Source of the DNA: Rhizobacter sp.
Lineage (GTDB): Bacteria > Pseudomonadota > Gammaproteobacteria > Burkholderiales > Burkholderiaceae_C
Length of the DNA: 12,986 nucleotides
Assembly (NCBI GenBank): GCA_025360945.1
Contig: JANYBE010000246.1
Coordinates: 1 to 12,986, forward strand
Reading direction: 5' to 3'
Both the position numbers and the translations under genes were made by a program. The notes beneath the pieces were generated by a model. It had not been told where the DNA came from. It saw only the letters and a list, made by a program, of their open reading frames with translations, and ran no database searches. Positions 6,688-12,397 of the stretch are shown here, one piece after another (the stretch's first letter is position 1; each line of letters starts with the position of its first letter).

Positions 6688-7382
6688 ACGTCCCACTTCA
6701 GATCTCCCTTCAGGAACAGTTCGGCTCGCGAATCCAGATGCTCCTGGAAGAAGCGCGCGGTCGGAAGGTCGGCGCGGATGAGGCCCTGATCGAGATAGAC
6801 CACGCGCGTCGCCATGCGTTTGGCCTGGCCCAGGTTGTGGGTGCTCATCACCAGCGTCATGCCTTCGGTCGCGAAAGACGCCAGCATGGCTTCGACTTCC
6901 TTCTTGGCCGACGGGTCGAGGTTGGCCGTGGGTTCGTCCAGGAACAGCACATCGGGCCGCACTGCCCAAGCGCGTGCCAGTGCGAGCCGCTGCTGCTGGC
7001 CGCCCGACAGGGCGCGCGCCGCCCGGGCGCTGAGCGCGCTCAGCCCGGCGCGCTGCAAGGCCTGCAGCGCGCGCTCGGCACGTTCGGCCGCGGGCACGCC
7101 CGCGAGCCACAGCGCCAGGCGCAAGTTGTTGCGGACCGATAGGCGCAGCATGAAAGGGCGCTGGAACACCATCACCTGCATTGCACCCTCAGCCTGGACC
7201 GTGCGCCTGCCCGTGTGCGGCAGCAGACCGTGCAAGGCCTGCAGCAAGGTGGTCTTGCCCGAGCCGTTGGCACCGATCAGCGCGATGAAGTCGCCGCGAC
7301 AAACCTGCAGCGCCACGTCGCGCAGCGCCGTGACGCTGCCAAAACGCACGCCCACGCCGTCAAGCGCGAGGATGGTCTTCAT
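6684..7382 (-). CDS. tupC: Tungstate/molybdate ABC transporter, ATP-binding protein (TupC-like)
   Basis: A 232-residue ABC ATPase that powers the importer at the inner face of the cytoplasmic membrane. Motifs: Walker A GANGSGKTT (37-45), Q-loop Q74 (VFQRPFML), signature LSGGQQQR (125-132), Walker B VLFLDEP (145-151) and H-loop H182 (STHNLGQAKRMA). It is a short ATPase without the C-terminal regulatory TOBE domain found in ModC, as expected for TupC. ATGA overlaps join it to tupB upstream (7379-7382), and a GTGA overlap joins it to tupA downstream (6684-6687). It is assigned to the tungstate group through its partners, because ATPase sequence alone does not give substrate. Confidence 0.93.
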   Translation of the reverse strand: MKTILALDGVGVRFGSVTALRDVALQVCRGDFIALIGANGSGKTTLLQALHGLLPHTGRRTVQAEGAMQVMVFQRPFMLRLSVRNNLRLALWLAGVPAAERAERALQALQRAGLSALSARAARALSGGQQQRLALARAWAVRPDVLFLDEPTANLDPSAKKEVEAMLASFATEGMTLVMSTHNLGQAKRMATRVVYLDQGLIRADLPTARFFQEHLDSRAELFLKGDLKWDV

Positions 7383-8092
7383 CGGGCGCCGGCCAGCGCG
7401 CTGCCCTGAACGCGCTGCGCTGCGCCGATCAGGACGTTGATCGCGCCGATGATCGCGAGCAGCACCAGGCCGAGCGCGAGCGCCAGCGGCAGATCGCCCT
7501 TGCTGGTCTCCAGCGCGATCGTGGTCGTCATGACACGCGTGAGGCCGTCGATATTGCCGCCGACGATCATCACCGCGCCGACCTCGGAAACGGCGCGCCC
7601 GAAGGCCGTCAGCAGGATGGTCGCGACCGCCCAGCGTTCATGCGGCAGCATGAGCAGCGCGGCGGTGAACGGCCGTGCACCCATCGAGCGCAACTGGTCG
7701 CCGCCATCACGCAGGCTGTCACTCACCAGCTGGCGCGCCAGTGCCGCGATCACCGGCAGCACCAGCACTGTCTGCGCGATCACCATCGCACTCGGCGTGA
7801 ACAGGATGCCCCACGCACCGAGCGGCCCGCTGCGTGAGAGCAGTAGATAGACGAGCAGGCCGACCACGACCGAGGGCAGTGCGAGCAACGTGTTGAGTGC
7901 AGCGATGAGTGCGCGCCGGCCCGGGAACGCGGCGGCTGCGAGCCAGGCACCGGCTGCCAGCCCGAGGCCGGCCGCTAGCGTGCAGGCCGTTGCGCTCACC
8001 GCGAGCGACAGCGCGACGGTGCGCAGCAGCACCGGGTCGGCCCCGAGCACGAGTGCGATGGCGGTCTGAATGCTGTCGGAAAATGCGCTCAC
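7379..8092 (-). CDS. tupB: Tungstate/molybdate ABC transporter, permease (TupB-like)
   Basis: A 237-residue inner-membrane permease, first gene of the tup-mobA-moeA run. About five hydrophobic segments are visible, starting near residues 20-50, 57-80 and 92-116, with two near the C-terminus. The cytoplasmic EAA-like loop that contacts the ATPase lies in GGDQLRSMGARPFTAALL, followed by FGRAVSEVGAVMIVGGNI, typical of TupB/WtpB permeases. The GTG at 8092 (MSAFSDSIQTAIALVL when read as Met) was preferred because family members begin at this point. In-frame ATGs at 8128 and 8158 would add a proline-rich, non-family tail, and the one at 8158 would overlap the mobB start codon. No start has a good ribosome binding site, so the exact start is uncertain. 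Confidence 0.9.
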   Translation of the reverse strand: MSAFSDSIQTAIALVLGADPVLLRTVALSLAVSATACTLAAGLGLAAGAWLAAAAFPGRRALIAALNTLLALPSVVVGLLVYLLLSRSGPLGAWGILFTPSAMVIAQTVLVLPVIAALARQLVSDSLRDGGDQLRSMGARPFTAALLMLPHERWAVATILLTAFGRAVSEVGAVMIVGGNIDGLTRVMTTTIALETSKGDLPLALALGLVLLAIIGAINVLIGAAQRVQGSALAGAR

Positions 8093-8143
8093 GCGGGCGG
8101 ATGGGTGGGGAGTCGGGGGCGGCGCCATTATCGGAGCGACGCA

Positions 8144-8149
8144 TACACT
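8144..8149 (+). promoter_or_regulatory. Candidate -10 (TACACT) for a leaderless mobB
   Basis: TACACT ends 7 nt before the mobB ATG, so transcription from it would begin at or next to the start codon. The upstream sequence gives no Shine-Dalgarno before the ATG, which fits leaderless initiation. No convincing -35 hexamer is seen at standard distance. The distance and sequence are visible; function is inference. Confidence 0.3.
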
Positions 8150-8156
8150 GCCGGCC

Positions 8157-8684
8157 ATGAAAGTGATCGGATTTCGCGGCTACTCCGGCTCGGGCAAGAC
8201 TACGCTGGTCGAGCAACTCGTCGCGCGCCTGAAGCGCGCCGGGCAGCGCGTCTCGGTCGTGAAGCACGCGCACCATGCGTTCGACATCGACCAGGAGGGC
8301 AAGGACTCATGGCGGCATCGCCAGGCGGGCGCGTTCGAGGTCGTGATCGCCTCGGATCGCCGGCTGGCGAAGATTCGCGAGTTCGAGGTGCAGGCCGACC
8401 CCACGGTACACGACCTGATTGGCGAACTCAGCCCCTGCGACTGGGTGCTGGTCGAGGGTTTCAAGCGCGCGACGCTGCCCAAGATCGAGGTCTGGCGCGC
8501 CTCGACCGGGCAGGCGGTTCAGTACCCGATCGACCCGCGGGTGGTGGCGATCTGCACCGACAGCGCAGAGTTGTTGCCTGAGCCCACGGTGCTACCGCTG
8601 CTGGACGTCAACGATGCACAGTCGGTGGTCGACTTCTTGCTGGGCAGCGGCGAGCGGTTTGCCTACACCGCGCCCGGCGATTGA
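8157..8684 (+). CDS. mobB: Molybdopterin-guanine dinucleotide biosynthesis adaptor MobB
   Basis: A 175-residue P-loop GTPase of the same length as E. coli MobB; it binds GTP and MobA and is thought to assist MGD formation. The N-terminus carries strand IGFRGYSGSGKTTLVEQL with Walker A GYSGSGKT (8-15), then VVKHAHHAFDIDQEGKDSWRHRQAGA (about 39-64), DWVLVEGFKR (about 98-107), and PKIEVWR. All are family hallmarks. It is divergent from the tup-mobA-moeA run, with 64 bp between the chosen starts, and so is likely expressed from its own promoter. It converges with the Mpo1-like gene, with only 4 nt between the stops. Confidence 0.95.
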   Translation: MKVIGFRGYSGSGKTTLVEQLVARLKRAGQRVSVVKHAHHAFDIDQEGKDSWRHRQAGAFEVVIASDRRLAKIREFEVQADPTVHDLIGELSPCDWVLVEGFKRATLPKIEVWRASTGQAVQYPIDPRVVAICTDSAELLPEPTVLPLLDVNDAQSVVDFLLGSGERFAYTAPGD

Positions 8685-8688
8685 GCGA

Positions 8689-9216
8689 TCAGGCGATTCG
8701 AGCCAGATCGCGCAGCGTGGTCGGCCCGGCGCGGCGCTCGATTTCGGCCAGCAGCGGCTTGTTCCAGCCGAGCATGAACAGGACCTCGGCAGCCACGAAC
8801 AGTGGGCCGATCAGCAGGCCGGATAGGTCGTTGGTGTTGGCCGGCTTCTTGCCCTCGTACCAGTGGCCGATGCCCTGGATCAGCCAGCCCAGCACGAACA
8901 GGCCGACGCCCCAGCCCAGCCACGCCGCCACGCCGCTGTACGCCAGTGGGTGCGCAGCGAGCAGCAGCGCGGCGGTGCCGGCCGTGACCGTCGCGCCAAG
9001 CACGAAGCTGCCGCGCGTCAAGTACCAGGCTGCGGCCAGCGCGAACAGGATCCACGCGGGGCTGAGCGCGACGTGAACGAGCATGAACGCGGGCCGCGCG
9101 AACAGCACGCCAAGCGCGAACACGATCATCGGTACACCGACGAAGTGGCTCACGATGTTGCGCTGGTCGCGATGGTACTCGGCATACCGGCTCAGCAGGT
9201 CGGTGGCAGCGCGCAT
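8689..9216 (-). CDS. Mpo1-like (DUF962/YGL010W family) membrane protein
   Basis: A 175-residue integral membrane protein of the family of yeast Mpo1, which oxidises 2-hydroxy fatty acids with Fe(II). Family marks are the N-terminal YHRDQRNIVSHFVGVP (14-29) with His15 and His24, the AHPLAYSG segment (88-95) and the IQGIGHWYEGKKPANTND stretch (113-130). About four hydrophobic segments lie near 30-50, 53-65, 70-90 and 97-117, with a further one near 134-150. The ATG at 9216 follows GGAG (rc of 9224-9227) at 7-nt spacing, which fixes the start. The conserved His residues suggest metal binding; a bacterial function in lipid oxidation is inference from the yeast enzyme. No functional link with neighbours is evident. 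Confidence 0.88.
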   Translation of the reverse strand: MRAATDLLSRYAEYHRDQRNIVSHFVGVPMIVFALGVLFARPAFMLVHVALSPAWILFALAAAWYLTRGSFVLGATVTAGTAALLLAAHPLAYSGVAAWLGWGVGLFVLGWLIQGIGHWYEGKKPANTNDLSGLLIGPLFVAAEVLFMLGWNKPLLAEIERRAGPTTLRDLARIA

Positions 9217-9244
9217 GGTCGGTCTCCGGGTGAGAGGTGGTTCC

Positions 9245-9266
9245 GGGCTATGCACAATGGTAGCCC
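9245..9266. repeat. Inverted repeat GGGCTA-N10-TAGCCC in divergent promoter region
   Basis: GGGCTA (9245-9250) and TAGCCC (9261-9266) are perfect 6-bp arms around TGCACAATGG. The repeat lies in the 135-bp gap between the divergent Mpo1-like and dcd genes, about 30 nt upstream of the Mpo1-like start. It could be an operator or a hairpin in that leader. The symmetry is visible; function is unknown. Confidence 0.3.
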
Positions 9267-9320
9267 TTCCACGCACAGGCGGCCAGCCGCGGACCAGGGC
9301 TTGGCGTGCACCGCCCTCCC

Positions 9321-9326
9321 TACAAT
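9321..9326 (+). promoter_or_regulatory. Candidate -10 (TACAAT) for dcd
   Basis: TACAAT sits 25 nt upstream of the dcd ATG and matches the sigma-70 -10 consensus at five of six bases. A TTGGCG hexamer at 9301-9306 is a possible -35, but its 14-nt spacing is short. AAAGGG (9341-9346), 5 nt before the ATG, is a fair ribosome binding site for dcd. Confidence 0.4.
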
Positions 9327-9351
9327 CGTGCATCTTCCGCAAAGGGCAGCG

Positions 9352-9921
9352 ATGAGTATCAAGAGCGACAAATGGATCCGGCGCATGGCGCAGCAGCACG
9401 GCATGATCGAGCCGTTCGAGCCAGGCCAGGTGCGCGCCGACGCCGACGGCCGCAGAATCGTCAGCTACGGGACCAGCAGCTATGGCTACGACATCCGCTG
9501 CGCGCCCGAGTTCAAGGTCTTTACCAATATCTACAGCACCGTTGTGGACCCGAAGAATTTCGACGAGAAGAGCTTCGTCGACATCAATGCCGATGTCTGC
9601 GTGATCCCGCCGAACAGCTTCGCGCTGGCGCGCACGCTCGAATACTTTCGCATCCCGCGCAACGTGCTGACGATCTGCCTTGGCAAGAGCACCTACGCGC
9701 GCTGCGGCATCATCGTCAACGTCACCCCCTTCGAGCCCGAATGGGAAGGCTATGTGACGCTCGAATTCAGCAACACCACGCCGCTGCCGGCGAAGATCTA
9801 CGCTGGCGAGGGCTGCGCGCAGGTGCTGTTTTTCGAGAGCGACGAGGTCTGCGAGACCAGCTACAAGGACCGCGGCGGCAAGTACCAGGGTCAGCGCGGC
9901 GTGACGCTGCCCAAGACCTGA
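9352..9921 (+). CDS. dcd: dCTP deaminase
   Basis: A 189-residue deaminase converting dCTP to dUTP and ammonia, the main route to thymidylate precursors in proteobacteria; cytoplasmic homotrimer. Hallmarks in order: MSIKSDKWIRRMA start, SYGTSSYGYDIRCAPEF (38-54), the nucleotide-binding GKSTYARCGI (111-120) with Ser113 and Arg117, TPFEPEWEGYVTLEFSN (125-141) containing the catalytic Glu138, and GEGCAQVLFFE (152-162). Length is close to E. coli Dcd (193 aa). The start is supported by AAAGGG at 5-nt spacing and by the conserved MSIKSDKW opening. The ypfJ-like gene follows 57 nt later on the same strand and could be cotranscribed. The family assignment is firm. Confidence 0.97.
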   Translation: MSIKSDKWIRRMAQQHGMIEPFEPGQVRADADGRRIVSYGTSSYGYDIRCAPEFKVFTNIYSTVVDPKNFDEKSFVDINADVCVIPPNSFALARTLEYFRIPRNVLTICLGKSTYARCGIIVNVTPFEPEWEGYVTLEFSNTTPLPAKIYAGEGCAQVLFFESDEVCETSYKDRGGKYQGQRGVTLPKT

Positions 9922-9965
9922 TCGGACCGTCCACCGCGCGAGCCGCCGCACAGGCACCTACCCAC

Positions 9966-9972
9966 AAAGGAG
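9966..9972 (+). promoter_or_regulatory. Strong ribosome binding site AAAGGAG
   Basis: AAAGGAG lies 6 nt before the ATG at 9979, the best Shine-Dalgarno in the window. It fixes the start of the metallopeptidase gene and suggests efficient translation. Confidence 0.75.
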
Positions 9973-9978
9973 CAGGCA

Positions 9979-10875
9979 ATGAAGATGGATGGCGAAGAGG
10001 AAAGCTCGAACGTCGAAGACGCACGCGGCTCGGGGGGCGGAGGTGGCGGCGGCATGTCCTTCGGTGGGGGACGCGGCATCGGTCTCGGCACGATCGCGGT
10101 GGCGCTCGTTGCAGGCTGGGTCTTCGGCATCAACCCGCTGACCATGCTGGGCCTGCTCAGCGGCGGGGGCGGCGGCGCTGCGCCGGTGCAGCAAAGCGCC
10201 CCTGGACCGGCCCATGCGCCGCCGGCTGGCGACGCGCAGGCCAAGTTCGTCGCGCAGGTGCTGCACAGCACCGAGGTGGTGTGGACCGACGTTTTCCGCG
10301 AGGCCGGCAAGACCTACCAACCGCCCAAGCTGCGCCTATTCACCAACAGCGAGCCGACCGGCTGCGGCCAGGGCAACGCGGCGATGGGCCCGTTCTACTG
10401 TCCAGCGGACCGCAAGGTCTACCTCGACATGGGCTTCTTCAACGTGATGACGCAGCGCCTGGGTGCACCGGGGCAGTTCGCGCAGGCCTACGTTGTGGCG
10501 CACGAGGTCGGCCACCATGTGCAGAACCTGCTGGGCATCAGCGACAAGGTCGACGCGATGCGCCAACGCGGTACCGAGGCGCAGGCCAACGCGATGAGCG
10601 TGCGGCTCGAACTCCAGGCCGATTGCTTTGCGGGCGTGTGGGCCAAGCGCTCGCAGGCCGTCAGCGTCTGGCGGCTCGAGCAGGGTGACATCGAGACCGC
10701 GCTGAACGCGGCCTCGCAGATCGGTGACGACACCTTGCAGCGCAAGTCGCGCGGTACGGTCGTGCCCGAGAGCTTCACGCACGGCACCAGCGCGCAGCGT
10801 GTGGGCTGGTTCAAGCGCGGCTTTGACACCGGCAGCCCGGACCAGTGCGGGACCTTCGAGGCCAAGCAGCTTTGA
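9979..10875 (+). CDS. ypfJ: YpfJ-family neutral zinc metallopeptidase, membrane-anchored
   Basis: A 298-residue protein of the YpfJ/KPN_02809 family (E. coli YpfJ is 287 aa). It begins with an acidic, Gly-rich cytoplasmic segment (GSGGGGGGGMSFGGGRG, about 17-33), then one membrane segment (about 36-60), a Gly/Pro/Ala linker (61-84) and a periplasmic catalytic domain. The zinc-binding motif is HEVGHH (175-180), with a likely third ligand in ELQADCFAG (211-219). Cys129 and Cys141 flank a short loop (TGCGQGNAAMGPFYC) and could form a disulfide; Cys216 and Cys290 are also present. The physiological substrate is not known for the family. It follows dcd by 57 nt and is convergent with the small membrane protein gene after it. 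Confidence 0.93.
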   Translation: MKMDGEEESSNVEDARGSGGGGGGGMSFGGGRGIGLGTIAVALVAGWVFGINPLTMLGLLSGGGGGAAPVQQSAPGPAHAPPAGDAQAKFVAQVLHSTEVVWTDVFREAGKTYQPPKLRLFTNSEPTGCGQGNAAMGPFYCPADRKVYLDMGFFNVMTQRLGAPGQFAQAYVVAHEVGHHVQNLLGISDKVDAMRQRGTEAQANAMSVRLELQADCFAGVWAKRSQAVSVWRLEQGDIETALNAASQIGDDTLQRKSRGTVVPESFTHGTSAQRVGWFKRGFDTGSPDQCGTFEAKQL

Positions 10876-10887
10876 GTCGAGCCGGCG

Positions 10888-10910
10888 GGATCAGCCTAGC
10901 GCGCTGATCC
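10888..10910. terminator. 8-bp hairpin between convergent ypfJ and small ORF
   Basis: GGATCAGC (10888-10895) pairs perfectly with GCTGATCC (10903-10910) across a 7-nt loop, 13 nt after the ypfJ stop. It overlaps the last codons and the stop of the convergent gene, so it could terminate ypfJ transcription. No T-run follows, so an intrinsic terminator is only possible. Confidence 0.35.
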
Positions 10911-11154
10911 AGTCGCAGCGCAGCAGGTGCGCGCGGTGCAACCTGCGCCGCAACGCGACGTAAAGGCCGGGCAGGAACAGCACGCCCAGGCAGGCCGCCT
11001 CGGCCCCGTTCGCGTGCACCAAGAAGGCGGTGGGCGCGCCGACCCAGCCGATCAGCCAGACGGTGAGCACGGCATCCCAGACGTTCTTCTCGACCGGGTG
11101 CCGCCCGTGCTTCTGGTGCCAGACCTTGAGTGAATGGAACTCGTGCAGCCGCAT
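10891..11154 (-). CDS. Small hypothetical membrane protein (87 aa)
   Basis: An 87-residue protein beginning MRLHEFHSLKVWHQKHGRHP. The first 25 residues are His- and charge-rich and cytoplasmic in character. Two hydrophobic segments follow (about 27-46, AVLTVWLIGWVGAPTAFLV; about 52-68, ACLGVLFLPGLYVAL), then a basic RRRLHRAHLLR stretch and a short tail. The ATG at 11154 is preceded by AAGG at 5-nt spacing; an in-frame TTG at 11169 is less likely. A candidate promoter lies just upstream. I do not recognise a characterised family and assign no function. The two-helix hairpin with positive ends suggests both termini are cytoplasmic. Confidence 0.75.
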   Translation of the reverse strand: MRLHEFHSLKVWHQKHGRHPVEKNVWDAVLTVWLIGWVGAPTAFLVHANGAEAACLGVLFLPGLYVALRRRLHRAHLLRCDWISALG

Positions 11155-11174
11155 GTGAGCCTTCGCCAAAATCC

Positions 11175-11203
11175 ACTCTACGGCAGCGGCGCGCGCGCGC
11201 CAA
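11175..11203 (-). promoter_or_regulatory. Candidate sigma-70 promoter for the small membrane protein
   Basis: On the minus strand TTGGCG (rc of 11198-11203) and TAGAGT (rc of 11175-11180) are 17 nt apart, the optimal spacing. The -10 ends 20 nt before the ATG at 11154, giving a short leader that includes AAGG. The spacer includes most of a 14-bp alternating GC palindrome (11188-11201). The match is visible; activity is inference. Confidence 0.4.
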
Positions 11204-11225
11204 CACCCAGTTTGACGACGCCTCT

Positions 11226-12392
11226 CTAGCGTGCCCGCAGCGTCGTGGCCGCGACCAGGCTCAGTGCCACCAGCGGCAAGCCGATTCCGAACGACCAGCG
11301 GATGCCGAAGGCCTGCGCGACAAAGCCGAGCAGCGGCGGCCCAAGCAGGAACGCGACGAAGGAGAGCTGCGCCAGCGCCGCGACATTGGTGGCCGGCGCC
11401 CGATCGGTGCGCTGCGCCGCTGCCGACATCGCGAGCGGAAAGATCGCGCTCGTGCCCACGCCCATCAGTGCGAAGCCCAGCAGCGCAGTCCAGCCGGTGG
11501 GGGCGACGAAAACGACGAGCGTGCCGAGCCCGAGCACGCCGAGCAGCGCGCGCGCGACCGCGACCGGCTGATGCCTATCGACGAAGCGATCGGCAAAGAA
11601 GCGCGTGATCGCCTGCGTGAGCGCCCCGGTGGCCACGGCGATGCCGGCGAAAAACGACGTCGCCCCGAACACGTCGCGCATGTAGATCGCCGACCAGTCG
11701 GCCCCGGCGCCTTCGAGCACCATCGCCGACAGTGCCACTGCCACCAGCATCAGTACGCCCCAGGTCGGACGCGCCAGCCGCGCCGCCGCGGTGTTGCTCG
11801 CAACGCGATGCGGCGCCGCGTCGAAGCGCCCGAGGAGCAGCGCAATGCCCAGCGCTTGGACCGGCACGACGATCGCAAGGTGCACCTGCGGCGTGATGCC
11901 CAGACGTGACATCAGCGCACCCAGCAGGCCGGCGACGAAGAAGCCTGCGCTCCAGAATGCATGCGCCCGGTTCATGAAGCGCCGGCCGGTCTGGTGCTCG
12001 ACGCGATCGGCCTCCAGGTTGACGATGATCTCGACCGCACCGATGCACAAGCCCGCAGGGACCAGCAGCACGAACAGCATCAGCGGGCTGCCCGAGGTCG
12101 AGGCCAGCGCGTAGAAGACCGGCAGCAGTGCCGTCAACGCGAGCAGCGTGCGCCGATGGCCGACGCGCTCCAACCAGCGACCGGCGAACGTGAGCGAAAC
12201 GAGCGTGCCGCAGGCGGTGCCGATCAGTGCCAGCCCAAACGCGCCTTCGGCGACGTGCATCGCGCGCTGGATCTCGGGCAGGCGCGCAAAGATGCCCCCC
12301 ATCGCGAACGCGTACAGAAAGAACGCGCCGTACACGCGCCACGCCAGCGGCAGTCGCAGGCCGCGTCGGCGCAAGACGGAAGCGCGCAGCAC
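11226..12392 (-). CDS. MFS transporter, YbjJ-like
   Basis: A 388-residue major facilitator with about 12 hydrophobic segments. Family marks include the cytoplasmic loop between TM2 and TM3, GRWLERVGHRRTL (motif A-like), GLCIGAVEIIVNLEADRVE, and FMNRAHAFWSAGFF, which together resemble the YbjJ group of fucose-permease-like MFS proteins. Substrate is unknown. The start is uncertain: the GTG at 12392 lies 5 nt past the upstream gene's stop (12398), while a TTG at 12401 overlaps that stop as TTGA. The frame is also open far upstream inside the lactate dehydrogenase gene, but that part is a shadow and is excluded. Tight spacing suggests one operon with the upstream alpha-hydroxy-acid dehydrogenase, so a hydroxy-acid substrate is a possibility only. 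Confidence 0.88.
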   Translation of the reverse strand: MLRASVLRRRGLRLPLAWRVYGAFFLYAFAMGGIFARLPEIQRAMHVAEGAFGLALIGTACGTLVSLTFAGRWLERVGHRRTLLALTALLPVFYALASTSGSPLMLFVLLVPAGLCIGAVEIIVNLEADRVEHQTGRRFMNRAHAFWSAGFFVAGLLGALMSRLGITPQVHLAIVVPVQALGIALLLGRFDAAPHRVASNTAAARLARPTWGVLMLVAVALSAMVLEGAGADWSAIYMRDVFGATSFFAGIAVATGALTQAITRFFADRFVDRHQPVAVARALLGVLGLGTLVVFVAPTGWTALLGFALMGVGTSAIFPLAMSAAAQRTDRAPATNVAALAQLSFVAFLLGPPLLGFVAQAFGIRWSFGIGLPLVALSLVAATTLRAR

Positions 12393-12397
12393 CGCGC

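Noticed and set aside
6688..7110. N-terminal extension of TupA, a possible fusion with the ATPase region
   Set aside because: It is an out-of-frame reading of tupC; the GTG at 6687 opens directly with a signal peptide.
8093..8156. ModE operator or Moco riboswitch in the tupB/mobB divergent region
   Set aside because: Only 64 bp are available and neither the ModE-type palindrome nor a structured leader of riboswitch size could be recognised.
9217..9957. N-terminal extension of the Mpo1-like frame, opposite dcd
   Set aside because: The extension is the antisense of dcd; the ATG at 9216 has a good ribosome binding site and the family start.
9306..10688. 460-codon plus-strand frame overlapping dcd and ypfJ
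   Set aside because: It is the out-of-frame shadow of two well-supported genes and contains low-complexity Arg/Gly/Gln sequence only.
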